Source: Lysobacterales bacterium 15-68-25 (GTDB taxonomy: Bacteria; Pseudomonadota; Gammaproteobacteria; Xanthomonadales; Rhodanobacteraceae). Taken from it: DNA of 64,000 bases. Location: the NCBI GenBank assembly GCA_002279065.1, contig NCKB01000003.1, forward strand, positions 186,001 through 250,000, read 5' to 3'. The stretch's first letter is position 1; each line of letters starts with the position of its first letter. The position numbers and the translations under genes are program-made. The notes below the pieces were generated by a model. It was not told where the DNA came from, ran no database searches, and saw only the letters and a program-made list of their open reading frames with translations. Positions 54,905 through 63,881 of this stretch are shown here, piece by piece.

Positions 54905-56233
54905 ATGGCCCTCTCCGCACCCGCTCCTTCCACGCGCCCCGCAGCCAGCCCGCCGGGCGGCGAGCGCTACACCTACTACCCGATGGCGATGGCGGTGCTT
55001 ACCGCCGTCTTCTTCATGTGGGGTTTCCTCACCTGCCTGAACGACATCCTGGTGCCGCACCTGAAGTCGACCTTCCAGCTCGATTACACCCGGGCGATCC
55101 TGGTGCAGTTCACCTTCTTCGGCGCGTACTTCGTGATGGCCATGCCCTCGGGCCGGCTGGTCGCGGCACTCGGCTACAAGAAGGGCATCGTGGCGGGCCT
55201 GGCCATCGCCGGCGTGGGCGCGCTGGGCTTCTGGCCGGCCGCCGCGCTGCATTCGTACCCGGCGTTCCTCGGCGCGCTGTTCGTGCTGGCCACCGGCATC
55301 ACCGTGCTGCAGGTGGCAGCCAACCCGTACGTGGCGCTGCTGGGGCCGGAGCAGACCAGCTCCAGCCGGCTGACCCTGGCGCAGGCGCTGAACTCGTTCG
55401 GCACCACCATCGCGCCATACTTCGGCAGCGTGCTGATCCTCTCCAACGTGGTGAAGACGCCGCAGGAGCTGGCGGCGCTGGCGCCGGCCGACCAGCTGGC
55501 CTACCAGGCCCAGCAGGCGCAAGCGGTGCAGTACCCGTACCTGGGTCTGGCCGTGGTGCTGTTCCTGCTGGCGCTGTTCGTGTGGGCGTTCCGCCTGCCG
55601 GCGCTGGCCGAGGCCACCGACAAGGGCGACCACGACCGCCACAGCTTCGGCGAGGTGCTGCGGCACCGCCACGTGCTGTTCGGGGTGATCGGCATCTTCT
55701 GCTACGTCGGCGCCGAGGTGTCGCTGGGCAGCTACATGGTCAACTACCTGGCGATGCCGGAGATCGGCCATCTGAGCGAGGCCGACGCGGCCAAGTACGT
55801 GTCGCTGTACTGGGGCGGCGCGATGGTCGGCCGCTTCGCCGGTTCGCTGATCATGGCGTGGTTCTCGCCGCGCAAGCTGCTGGCGATGTTCGCGACGGTG
55901 AACGCGCTGCTGGTGGCGACCACCATGGCCACCAGCGGCCATGTGGCGATGTACAGCGTGATCGCGATCGGCCTGTTCAACTCGATCATGTTCCCGACCA
56001 TCTTCGCGCTGGGCATCGAGCGGCTGGGACCGATGACCAGCAAGGCGTCGAGCCTGCTGATCATGGCGATCGTCGGCGGCGCGGTGGTGCCGCAGTTGCA
56101 GGGCATGCTGGCCGACCGCATCGGCCTGCAGCACGCCTTCATCCTGCCGCTGCTGTGCTACGCCTACATCGTGTTCTACGGCGTCTCCGGCTCGCGCGTG
56201 CGGGACGGCGCGCCAAAGGCTCCGCACGCGTGA
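54905..56233 (+). CDS. FucP/GluP-type sugar MFS transporter
   Basis: A 442-aa twelve-helix symporter of the FucP/GluP group. Signatures are MWGFLTCLNDILVPHLKSTF in helix 1, QFTFFGAYFVMAMPSGRLV, TGITVLQVAANPYVALLGP and the central NSFGTTIAPYFGSVLIL. It begins 32 bases after the LacI-type gene and ends 10 bases before the kinase gene. By context it imports free mannose (or fructose) released by the mannosidase. Confidence 0.94.
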   Translation: MALSAPAPSTRPAASPPGGERYTYYPMAMAVLTAVFFMWGFLTCLNDILVPHLKSTFQLDYTRAILVQFTFFGAYFVMAMPSGRLVAALGYKKGIVAGLAIAGVGALGFWPAAALHSYPAFLGALFVLATGITVLQVAANPYVALLGPEQTSSSRLTLAQALNSFGTTIAPYFGSVLILSNVVKTPQELAALAPADQLAYQAQQAQAVQYPYLGLAVVLFLLALFVWAFRLPALAEATDKGDHDRHSFGEVLRHRHVLFGVIGIFCYVGAEVSLGSYMVNYLAMPEIGHLSEADAAKYVSLYWGGAMVGRFAGSLIMAWFSPRKLLAMFATVNALLVATTMATSGHVAMYSVIAIGLFNSIMFPTIFALGIERLGPMTSKASSLLIMAIVGGAVVPQLQGMLADRIGLQHAFILPLLCYAYIVFYGVSGSRVRDGAPKAPHA

Positions 56234-56243
56234 GGCAGATGCC

Positions 56244-57221
56244 ATGAGTCGCCCCATCCTGTGCTTCGGCGAAGCGCTGATCGACTTCCACGGCGAAGGC
56301 ACCGACGAACATGGCTTCGCCCGCCATTTCGTGCCGTTCGCCGGTGGTGCGCCGGCCAACGTGGCCGTCGCGGTGGCGCGGCTCGGCGGCGGTGCGCGCT
56401 TCGCCGGCATGCTGGGCAAGGATCGCTTTGGCGACTTCCTGCTCGCCCACCTGCGCGATGCCGGCGTCGGCATTGACGACGTGGTGCGCACCGGCGAAGC
56501 GAACACCGCGCTGGCGTTCGTCACGCTGGATGCCGAGGGCGAGCGCAGTTTCAGCTTCTACCGGCCACCGGCGGCGGACCTGCTGTTCCGGCTGCAGCAT
56601 TTCCGCCCGCAGGCCTTCGAGGGACTGCGCGTGTTCCACGTGTGCTCCAACAGCCTCACCGAGCCGGAGATCGCCGCGGTCACGCTGGAAGGCATGCAGC
56701 GCGCCCGTCGCGCCGGTGCGCTGGTCAGCTTCGATCTCAACCTGCGTCCAGCGCTGTGGTCGGCCGGACGCGATCCGCTGGATCATGTCTGGCCGGTGCT
56801 GCACATGGCGGACGTGGTGAAGCTCAGCGCCGAGGAACTGGCCTGGCTGGCGGTGGACGGCGAGGAGGCGACGCTGGACCGTCTTTGGCGGGGCCGCACC
56901 CGGCTGCTGGTGGTCACCGACGGGCCGCGTGCGATGCGCTGGTTCCACCCCGACGCCGAGGGCGAACTGCCGGCCTATGCGGTCGACACCGTCGACAGCA
57001 CCGGTGCCGGCGATGCCTTCGTCGGCGGCCTGCTGTGCCGGCTGGCCGAAATCGACGGCGGTCCCGGGGCGATCGACCAGCTCGTCGGCAGGCTGCCCTA
57101 CCTGCACGAATTGCTGCGTTACGCGGCGGCCTGCGGCGCGCTGTGCGCTTCCCGGCAGGGCTCGTTTTCCGCCATGCCGACCGATGCCGACGTCCACGCA
57201 TTCATGGATGCCCAGCCGTGA
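56244..57221 (+). CDS. PfkB family sugar kinase (fructokinase-like)
   Basis: A 325-aa ribokinase/PfkB kinase. Motif 1 is FAGGAPANVAVAVARLGGGA, the second signature VDTVDSTGAGDAFVGGLL with the catalytic Asp, and ILCFGEALIDFHGEG opens the protein as in fructokinases. GAGG lies 9 bases before the ATG at 56244. The stop overlaps the GTG start of the isomerase gene. In this cluster it would phosphorylate fructose formed from mannose; 2-keto-3-deoxygluconate is a less likely substrate. Confidence 0.93.
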   Translation: MSRPILCFGEALIDFHGEGTDEHGFARHFVPFAGGAPANVAVAVARLGGGARFAGMLGKDRFGDFLLAHLRDAGVGIDDVVRTGEANTALAFVTLDAEGERSFSFYRPPAADLLFRLQHFRPQAFEGLRVFHVCSNSLTEPEIAAVTLEGMQRARRAGALVSFDLNLRPALWSAGRDPLDHVWPVLHMADVVKLSAEELAWLAVDGEEATLDRLWRGRTRLLVVTDGPRAMRWFHPDAEGELPAYAVDTVDSTGAGDAFVGGLLCRLAEIDGGPGAIDQLVGRLPYLHELLRYAAACGALCASRQGSFSAMPTDADVHAFMDAQP

Positions 57222-58429
57222 GCAATCCGGTCCCGCCGTTCCCCGACTTCCGCTCGCCCGACTTCCTGCGCCGCCACATCGCGCAGACGATGGCGTTCTA
57301 CCACCCGCACGCGATCGACCCGGCCGGCGGCTTCTTCCAGTACTTTCGGGACGACGGCACGATCTACGACCGTAGCCACCGTCACCTGGTCAGCAGCACG
57401 CGCTTCGTCTTCAACTACGCGATGGCGTGGCTGGCCTTCGGCAATCCCGAATACCTGGACGCGGCGAAGCACGGTCTGCGCTACCTGCGCGAGGTGCACC
57501 GCAATACCGCCAACGGCGGCTACCACTGGACGATCCGCGACGGCCGGCCGGAGGACAGCTCCAACCAAGCCTACGGCGTGGCCTTCGTGCTGCTGGCCTA
57601 TGCCACCGCGGCGAAGGCCGGCATCGACGAAGCGAAGGCCTGGATGGATGAGACCTGGGACCTGCTCGAGCAGCGCTACTGGGAGGCCGGGGCCGGTCTG
57701 TACCGCGACGAGGCGGATGCCGACTGGCACTTCTCGCCGTACCGCGGCCAGAACGCCAACATGCACATGTGCGAGGCGATGATCGCCGCCTACCAGGCCA
57801 CCCGCGAGGCACGCTACCTCGACCGCGCGCTGACCCTGGCCGACCACATGACCCGTTGTCAGGCGGCCAAGGCCGACGGCCTGGTGTGGGAGCACTACGA
57901 CACCCAGTGGAACATCGACTGGGAGTTCAACAAGGACGACCCGAAGAACCTGTTCAAGCCGTGGGGTTTCCAGCCCGGCCACCAGACCGAGTGGGCCAAG
58001 CTGCTGCTGATCATGGACCCGCTGCTGCGCGAGCGCGGCACGCCGCGGGACTGGCTCGTTCCCAAGGCGAAGGACCTGTTCGACCGGGCGCTGGCGGCGG
58101 CCTGGGACAAGACCCACGGCGGTATCTGCTACGGCTTCGCACCGGACGGCCGCGTCTGCGACGGCGAGAAGTATTTCTGGGTGCAGGCCGAGTCGCTCGC
58201 CGCTGCTGCGCTGCTCGAGGATCGCACCGGCGACGCCACCTACGGCGCCTGGTACGAGAAGCTCTGGCGCTACAGCTGGCAGCACATGATCGACCACCAA
58301 TACGGCGCCTGGTACCGCATCCTCACCCAGGACAACCGCAAGATCGACGACGAGAAAAGCCCGGCCGGCAAGACCGACTACCACACCATGGGCGCCTGCC
58401 ACGAAGTACTGGCGCTGCTCGACCACTGA
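57218..58429 (+). CDS. AGE family epimerase/isomerase (mannose isomerase-like)
   Basis: A 403-aa (alpha/alpha)6-barrel enzyme of the N-acylglucosamine 2-epimerase family. Recognisable blocks are FNYAMAWLAFGNPEYLDAAK, GGYHWTIRDGRPEDSSNQAY, NANMHMCEAMIAAYQATREA, GGICYGFAPDGRVCDGEKYF and WVQAESLAAAALL. The overall pattern fits YihS-type aldose-ketose isomerases that convert mannose to fructose better than the GlcNAc epimerases, but cellobiose 2-epimerase is also in this family. The GTG at 57218 overlaps the kinase stop (GTGA). A terminator follows. Confidence 0.92.
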   Translation: MSNPVPPFPDFRSPDFLRRHIAQTMAFYHPHAIDPAGGFFQYFRDDGTIYDRSHRHLVSSTRFVFNYAMAWLAFGNPEYLDAAKHGLRYLREVHRNTANGGYHWTIRDGRPEDSSNQAYGVAFVLLAYATAAKAGIDEAKAWMDETWDLLEQRYWEAGAGLYRDEADADWHFSPYRGQNANMHMCEAMIAAYQATREARYLDRALTLADHMTRCQAAKADGLVWEHYDTQWNIDWEFNKDDPKNLFKPWGFQPGHQTEWAKLLLIMDPLLRERGTPRDWLVPKAKDLFDRALAAAWDKTHGGICYGFAPDGRVCDGEKYFWVQAESLAAAALLEDRTGDATYGAWYEKLWRYSWQHMIDHQYGAWYRILTQDNRKIDDEKSPAGKTDYHTMGACHEVLALLDH

Positions 58430-58487
58430 GCCACACCATCGCCGTGCCCTTAGTCGCATGGATGCCTTTGGGGCGATCACGTAAGGT

Positions 58488-58530
58488 GGAGGAACGGCTG
58501 CGGCGACGCGCCGTTCCTCCGCATTTTCTT
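58488..58530 (+). terminator. Terminator of the mannoside operon
   Basis: GGAGGAACGGC (58488-58498) pairs perfectly with GCCGTTCCTCC (58510-58520), followed by GCATTTTCTT. It separates the sugar operon from the peptidase gene, which therefore needs its own promoter or readthrough. Confidence 0.8.
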
Positions 58531-58554
58531 GCCATCACAGGGGAACCCCGACCC

Positions 58555-60537
58555 ATGCGCACCACCCCGACGACGCGGCTCGCCGCGGCCCTGGCGTTGC
58601 TGTTCGGCGCGACGCTGCCGCTGCACGCGGCCGACACCACGTCCGGTCCGTTCAACCCGCTGGAGACCTTCGCTGCATTCGCCTATCCGCACGCGTCCAA
58701 CGCGATGCGCGACGCCAGCGGCAAGCCCGGCCCGCTGTTCTGGCAAAACCGTGCGGACTACGTCATCCAGGCCTCGCTCGACCCGACGTCGCGCAAGCTC
58801 TCCGGCAGCGAGACGATCACCTACACCAACCACAGCCCGGACGCGCTCGACGTGATCTGGCTGCAGGTGGAGCAGAACCGTTACCGGAAGGACGCCCGCG
58901 GCGCCTTCGGCGGCGGCAAGTTCCCCACCCAGTTCACCGATGGCGAGCACATCCGTTCGGTCGAGGTGGAGGACGCCAGCGGCCATCGCCAGAAGGCCAA
59001 CTGGATCATCAGCGACACGCGCATGCAGGTGACCCTGCCCAAGCCGCTGAAGGCGCATGACGGCAAGCTCAAGCTGCACATCGTGTGGGACTACACCGTG
59101 CCCGGCGAATTCGGCGGCCGCACCGACTGGAACGCCAACAAGCAGGGCGACATCTTCGAGATGGCGCAGTGGTATCCGCGGGTGTGCGTCTACGACGACC
59201 TGCGCGGCTGGGACACCCAGCCCTTCCTCAACAGCGAGTTCTACCTCGAGTACGGCGACTTCGATTATCGCGTCACCGTGCCGTCGGACATGATCGTGGT
59301 CGGCTCGGGCGAACTGCTCAATCCGCAGGACGTGCTGACCAAGACCGAGATCAAGCGCCTGGACGAGGCCCGCCACAGCGACGCCACGGTAATGATCCGC
59401 AGCGCGGCGGAAGTCACCGACCCGGCCTCGCGTCCAAAGCAGGGCGGCACGCTGACCTGGCACTTCGCGATGAAGCACACCCGCGACGTCGCCTTCGGCG
59501 CCTCGAAGGCGTATATCTGGGATGCCGCCCGCATCAACCTGCCCGGCGGCAAGACCGCACTGGCGATGTCCGCCTACCCGGTGGAGAGCGCCGGCGACCA
59601 GGCCTGGGGCGTGGCCACGCAGGACCTGAAGAAGTCGGTGGAGTTCTTCTCCCGCACCTACCTGCCGTATCCGTACCCGGTCGCGATCAACGAGGCCGGC
59701 ACCGCCGGCGGCATGGAATACCCGGGTATCACCTTCGACCACAAGAAGGCTGCCGGCCCGGTCCTGCGCATGCTGATCGCGCATGAGATCGGCCACAACT
59801 GGTTCCCGATGATCGTGGGCAGCAACGAGCGTCGCGACGCCTGGATGGACGAGGGCTTCAACACCTTCGTCGACGTCTACGAGGCCGAGGCCTTCGACGG
59901 CGGCAAATTCGCGCCCAAGCGCGACAGCGAGTACGCCCCGGGCAAGGGCACCCCGGCCGAGCAGATCGCCGCGATCCTCGCCGACCCGGCTGCCCCGCCG
60001 CCGATGACCTACGCCGACGCGATCCCGGAGAAGTACCGGCACCCGATCACCTACTTCAAGACCGCCTTCGGCCTGGTGCTGCTGCGCGAGCAGATCATCG
60101 GCCCGGAGCGCTTCGACCCCGCGTTCCGCCGCTACATCGCCACCTGGGCCTACAAGCACCCCAGCCCGTCGGACTTCTTCCGTTTCATGGGCAGCGAAAC
60201 CGGGGAGGATCTCAACTGGTTCTGGCGCGGATGGTTCGAGCACAACTGGCCCTTCGACATGAGCGTGGACAAGGTCGCGCCTGCAAATGGTGGCTGGAAG
60301 AACGGCGCCGATGTCACCGTGTCCAACCACGACAAGCTGGTGCTGCCGAACACCCTGGAGCTCACCTACGCCGACGGCAGCAAGCGCGACGTGCGTGTGC
60401 CGGTGGAGACCTGGATGCAGCACACCAGCTACGTGGTGCATGTCGACGGCACCCAGCCGGTGACTTCGGTGGTGCTCGACCCGAAGCACGACCTGCCGGA
60501 TGCCGATCGCGGCAATGACACGATCACGGTGAAGTAG
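58555..60537 (+). CDS. Exported M1 family metallopeptidase
   Basis: A 660-aa zinc peptidase of the gluzincin M1 family. A signal peptide ends near LPLHAADT. The exopeptidase-type motif is GGMEYPGITF (in place of GAMEN), and the zinc site is HEIGHNWFP with His410 and His414, then Glu433 in WMDEGFNTFVD, exactly 18 residues apart. The C-terminal part (about 560-660) is a beta-rich domain. The ATG at 58555 fits the signal peptide. It should act in the periplasm or outside on peptides; the absence of the classical GAMEN leaves the exact specificity open. Confidence 0.92.
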   Translation: MRTTPTTRLAAALALLFGATLPLHAADTTSGPFNPLETFAAFAYPHASNAMRDASGKPGPLFWQNRADYVIQASLDPTSRKLSGSETITYTNHSPDALDVIWLQVEQNRYRKDARGAFGGGKFPTQFTDGEHIRSVEVEDASGHRQKANWIISDTRMQVTLPKPLKAHDGKLKLHIVWDYTVPGEFGGRTDWNANKQGDIFEMAQWYPRVCVYDDLRGWDTQPFLNSEFYLEYGDFDYRVTVPSDMIVVGSGELLNPQDVLTKTEIKRLDEARHSDATVMIRSAAEVTDPASRPKQGGTLTWHFAMKHTRDVAFGASKAYIWDAARINLPGGKTALAMSAYPVESAGDQAWGVATQDLKKSVEFFSRTYLPYPYPVAINEAGTAGGMEYPGITFDHKKAAGPVLRMLIAHEIGHNWFPMIVGSNERRDAWMDEGFNTFVDVYEAEAFDGGKFAPKRDSEYAPGKGTPAEQIAAILADPAAPPPMTYADAIPEKYRHPITYFKTAFGLVLLREQIIGPERFDPAFRRYIATWAYKHPSPSDFFRFMGSETGEDLNWFWRGWFEHNWPFDMSVDKVAPANGGWKNGADVTVSNHDKLVLPNTLELTYADGSKRDVRVPVETWMQHTSYVVHVDGTQPVTSVVLDPKHDLPDADRGNDTITVK

Positions 60538-60560
60538 GTCCGCGACCCGACAGGCATGTT

Positions 60561-60595
60561 CGAAAGCCCGCCGCTCTGGCGGGCTTTCGTCTTTT
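60561..60595 (+). terminator. Terminator after the M1 peptidase gene
   Basis: A perfect 12-bp stem (CGAAAGCCCGCC at 60561-60572 with GGCGGGCTTTCG at 60578-60589) is followed by TCTTTT. Confidence 0.92.
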
Positions 60596-60886
60596 GCGGG
60601 GACCGCGCCGTGCCTGCAGGCGCAGATGCGGGTGACCGGCGGGCGGCGCGACACAAGGCACTGGATGACAGGCAGTCGCCATTGAAAAGCGCCTGCGGCT
60701 TTCGCCGGGATGACGGTCATGTAGCTTGAGGGCGACGTGGCCACAAAGCTTCGTTAGGCTTTGCCTCATCGAATCGCGCAACGCAGAAGTTGAAGCGCAC
60801 TCCCAAAACCGTCATCCCAGCGACCGCTGGGACCCAGTGACCTGGATCTTCCAGGCAGCCCTGCCTTACCCCGCACCGGAGCGGCC
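60596..60886. repeat. REP-like inverted elements in an intergenic region
   Basis: No gene is seen in this stretch. A CGTCATCCC-type element lies at 60810-60845: GTCATCCCAGCG, 2-base loop, CGCTGGGA (8-bp stem 60814-60831), then CCCAGTGACCTGGAT. A diverged copy in opposite orientation lies at about 60651-60721 (ACTGGATGACAGG ... TTTCGCCGGGATGACGGTCAT). Such units with GTCATCCC and CCAGTG ends are abundant dispersed repeats in many proteobacteria. Confidence 0.6.
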
Positions 60887-61960
60887 ATGACCCCACCCAT
60901 CCGCGTCGGCCTGATCGGCTACGGCTACGCCGGCAAGACCTTCCACGCGCCGCTGATTGGCGCCACGCCCGGACTCGAACTCGCTGCCGTCGCCTCGCGC
61001 GACGCCACCAAGGTGCGCGCCGACCTGCCCGGGATGCGCGTGCTCGCCACGCCCGACGCGCTGATCGCCGACGACGACATCGACCTGGTGGTGATCGCCA
61101 CGCCCAACGACACCCACGCGCCATTGGCCAGCGCGGCGCTGCGCGCCGGCAGGCACGTGGTGATCGACAAGCCGATGGCGCTGGACCTGGCCGAGGCACG
61201 TGCCCTCATCACCTTGGCCGACACCTCGCCCGGCCAGCTCTCGGTATTCCACAACCGCCGCTGGGACAGCGACTACCTCTCCGTGAAACAGGCCATCGCC
61301 GAGGGCACGATCGGCGAGGTGCTGCACTTCGAATCGCACATCGACCGCTACCGCCCCACGGTAAGGGACCGCTGGCGCGAGTCGGCCGACCCCGGTGCCG
61401 GCATCTGGTACGACCTCGGCCCGCACCTGGTCGACCAGGCACTGCAATTGTTCGGCCTGCCCGAGCGCGTACACGCCGGCCTGGCGATCCAGCGCGCCGG
61501 TGGCCTGAGCGATGACTGGGCACATGTACGGCTGGACTACGGCGCGCGGCAGGTGATCGTGCACGCCAGCATGCTGGTTGCCGGCGGCGCGCGACGCTTC
61601 GTCGTCCACGGCACCCGCGGCAGCCTGGTCAAGGCCGGCGCCGACCGCCAGGAGGCGCAGATGCTGGCCGGGCAGGTCCCCGGCAGTCCCGGCTGGGGCG
61701 ACGATCACGATCCGCTGATCGTGATCGATGGCGAGGGACGCGAGACCCGGCGAGCGCCAGCGCCGGGCGACCAGCGCGCCTACTACGCCGGCCTGCGCGA
61801 CTCCCTGCGGGGCGAGGCGCCGATGCCGGTGCAAGCGATCGAGGCACTGGCGACCATGGCGGTGATCGAGGCCGGCTTCGCCTCCCATCGCGAGGGCCGC
61901 GCCGTGCCCGTGCCGCTCACGCCGGTCGAGCGGCAGGCGCTCGACCAGCCAGGATACTGA
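60887..61960 (+). CDS. Gfo/Idh/MocA family oxidoreductase
   Basis: A 357-aa NAD(P)-dependent oxidoreductase. The Rossmann domain begins VGLIGYGYAGKTFHAPLIGA with GxGxxG; VVIATPNDTHAPLASAAL and HVVIDKPMALDLAEA (EKP-type motif as DKP) follow. The C-terminal alpha/beta domain has FHNRRWDSDYLSVKQAIAEG and GIWYDLGPHLVDQALQLFG with the active-site Asp/His. It resembles E. coli YdgJ and scyllo-inositol/sugar dehydrogenases; the substrate is unknown. It stands alone between repeats and the PAP2 gene. Confidence 0.93.
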   Translation: MTPPIRVGLIGYGYAGKTFHAPLIGATPGLELAAVASRDATKVRADLPGMRVLATPDALIADDDIDLVVIATPNDTHAPLASAALRAGRHVVIDKPMALDLAEARALITLADTSPGQLSVFHNRRWDSDYLSVKQAIAEGTIGEVLHFESHIDRYRPTVRDRWRESADPGAGIWYDLGPHLVDQALQLFGLPERVHAGLAIQRAGGLSDDWAHVRLDYGARQVIVHASMLVAGGARRFVVHGTRGSLVKAGADRQEAQMLAGQVPGSPGWGDDHDPLIVIDGEGRETRRAPAPGDQRAYYAGLRDSLRGEAPMPVQAIEALATMAVIEAGFASHREGRAVPVPLTPVERQALDQPGY

Positions 61961-62084
61961 CCGTCGTCAAGCAGCGACCCGCTCGCCCGGAGGATGCTCT
62001 GTCCCCACGTAAGCGGGACGAAAGCCGGCGCGCACAGGATCGCGGCGTCCGGGCCCGTCCCCGCGATAACTGGGGAGATTCGCC

Positions 62085-62714
62085 ATGCGCCGCCTTTGCC
62101 TCGTCCTGTGCCTGCTCGCCACGGCCTTCGCCAACGCACCCGCCCTTGCCGCCGGCGGCCCGTTCGGCATCGATCATCGCCTGCACTACGACAACAGCGG
62201 CATCTGGAAGCGCAACAACCAGCTGGCGCTGATGTACGGCAGCATCCTCACCGTCGGCGTCGGTGCGCTGGCGCTGGGCGACAACGACAAGCTCGGCGAC
62301 ACCTTCTGGCGCTCGGTGGACTCGATGGTGATCACCGGCGTCGCCGCCACCGGCATGAAGTACACCTTCCGCCGCGAGCGGCCCTCGCACACGGCCAGCC
62401 CCAACCAGTGGTTCAAGAGCTCCAGCGCGCAGAGCTTTCCCAGCGGCGAGGTCGCGGCGATCTCCGCCGCGGTCACGCCCTTCATCGTCAACTACGGCGA
62501 CGAGCACCCGGCGGTCTACGCGCTGGCGCTGCTGCCGGCCTATGACGCGGTGGCGCGCATGAAGGTTCGCGGCCACTGGCAGAGCGACGTGCTGGTCGGT
62601 GCTGCCCTGGGTACCGGCATCGGCATCTGGAGCGCCCGCCGCACCAAGTCCCCGCTGATCCTCAGCTGGCTGCCCGGCGGCTTCCAGGTCGGCTTCGTGC
62701 ACCGTTTCAAATAG
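62085..62714 (+). CDS. PAP2 family phosphatase with PSGE variant motif
   Basis: A 209-aa exported or membrane-associated acid-phosphatase-like protein. A signal peptide ends near PALAAGG. The PAP2 motifs are KYTFRRERPSHT (motif 1), SFPSGEVAAISAA (motif 2, with Glu where the classical PSGH has His) and ARMKVRGHWQSDVLVGAA (motif 3, with the nucleophile His and the Asp). The catalytic His of motif 3 is present, so activity is possible; the PSGH histidine normally donates a proton, so the mechanism may differ. GGGGAG lies 7 bases before the ATG. Lipid phosphates or undecaprenyl-PP are typical PAP2 substrates. Confidence 0.9.
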   Translation: MRRLCLVLCLLATAFANAPALAAGGPFGIDHRLHYDNSGIWKRNNQLALMYGSILTVGVGALALGDNDKLGDTFWRSVDSMVITGVAATGMKYTFRRERPSHTASPNQWFKSSSAQSFPSGEVAAISAAVTPFIVNYGDEHPAVYALALLPAYDAVARMKVRGHWQSDVLVGAALGTGIGIWSARRTKSPLILSWLPGGFQVGFVHRFK

Positions 62715-63035
62715 ACGCACTCTCTTTTCCATCGGGCACCGCCATCGATTCCTTGAGGCGATGCAAGGCCGCTCGGCAACCTGCCCGCCACTGCACGCCG
62801 CCGGGGAGAGCCACGATGCCCGGCGCATCGTTCGCCAAGTCCGAGTTGAAGCACTTCGAGAGTGCGGCGGGCGGGCTCATGGCACGCTTCGGGCGCCGCC
62901 CACCCGCGCCGCTCGCAACGCTGAAGGCCGGCTGCGAGCGGCGCTGGAGCAGCGGCGCAGGACACGGATGCCACCGGTGCAGGACGTTCTCCGGTACACC
63001 GCCGCCTGAGCCGCCGCCAGCAAGGGAAGAAAAGC
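62715..63035. other. Intergenic region, possible decayed small gene
   Basis: The 321 bases between the PAP2 gene and the ssb terminator hold no clear gene. An ATG at 62817 preceded by GGGGAG opens a frame (MPGASFAKSELKHF...) that looks protein-like for about 40 codons but then runs on through the terminator into antisense ssb. A different frame ends at 63009 with MPPVQDVLRYTAA. A frameshifted remnant is possible, but I would not annotate a gene. Confidence 0.3.
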
Positions 63036-63063
63036 AAAACGGCAGCCGCGAGGCTGCCGTTTT
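63036..63063. terminator. Terminator after ssb
   Basis: A perfect 12-bp stem (AAAACGGCAGCC at 63036-63047 with GGCTGCCGTTTT at 63052-63063, loop GCGA), 23 bases past the ssb stop on the minus strand. Confidence 0.92.
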
Positions 63064-63086
63064 CGTACAGATCGGACCGACCGGAC

Positions 63087-63641
63087 TCAGAACGGAATAT
63101 CGTCGTCGTCGAAACCGCCGGTGTCGGCCGGGGCCGGAGCCTGCCGGGGCATGTCATTACCGCCACGCTGGAAGTCGTTGCTGCCACCACGGCCACCGCC
63201 GTAGCCGCCGCCACCACCACCACCGGAACGGCCACCGCCGCCCTGGCCGCGCTGCTGGTAGCCACCGCCGCCGCCGCCACCGCCGCCGCCCATGCCACCT
63301 TCGTTGCCGCCGCCGAGCATCTGCATCTCGCTGGCCACGATGTCGGTGCTGTAGCGCTCCACGCCCTGCTTGTCGGTGTACTTGTCGGTGCGCAGCGAGC
63401 CCTCGATGTAGATCTGCCGGCCCTTCTTCAGGTATTCGCCGGCGATCTCCGCCAGGCGGCCGAACAGCTTCACGCGGTGCCACTCGGTGCGCTCCTGCTT
63501 CTCGCCGCTCTGCTTGTCGGTCCAGCTCTCGGAGGTGGCGACGCTGAGCGTGGCGATGGCGGTGCCACTGCCGGTGTAGCGCACCTCGGGATCGGCGCCC
63601 AGGTTGCCGACCAGGATGACCTTGTTGATGCCACGTGCCAT
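63087..63641 (-). CDS. ssb: Single-stranded DNA-binding protein
   Basis: A 184-aa SSB. The OB-fold covers residues 1-110: [40 protein letters not shown] and [21 protein letters not shown] Gly-rich, Gln/Arg-containing linker (about 113-165) is encoded by repetitive GGC/GGT codons. The acidic tip [10 protein letters not shown] binds partner proteins. Length and layout are standard for gammaproteobacteria. It stands alone on the minus strand. Confidence 0.98.
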   Translation of the reverse strand: MARGINKVILVGNLGADPEVRYTGSGTAIATLSVATSESWTDKQSGEKQERTEWHRVKLFGRLAEIAGEYLKKGRQIYIEGSLRTDKYTDKQGVERYSTDIVASEMQMLGGGNEGGMGGGGGGGGGGYQQRGQGGGGRSGGGGGGGYGGGRGGSNDFQRGGNDMPRQAPAPADTGGFDDDDIPF

Positions 63642-63881
63642 GGAACTACCTCGCTGTGCTTGACCGGCCCGGAAGGCCGGCCGGCGGTCGTGGATGACCG
63701 GGTCACCGGCGTCGGCCGGCTCCGGAATGGCCCCCTATCATAGCCCGAGCCTACCGCCTCGGCTCGGCTTGTACCCCGGCCACCACCTCCCGCCGCATCC
63801 GCGGCAGATCGGCGCGCGTAAGCAGCATGACCGGCGCCGAGCCCATTGCGCCGCCCGCTCCCGCCGGCGTGGAGGCCGACC

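Noticed and set aside
62753..63547. Long plus-strand frame across the ssb terminator
   Set aside because: It runs through a perfect intrinsic terminator and then antisense to ssb, with Arg/His/Cys-biased composition.
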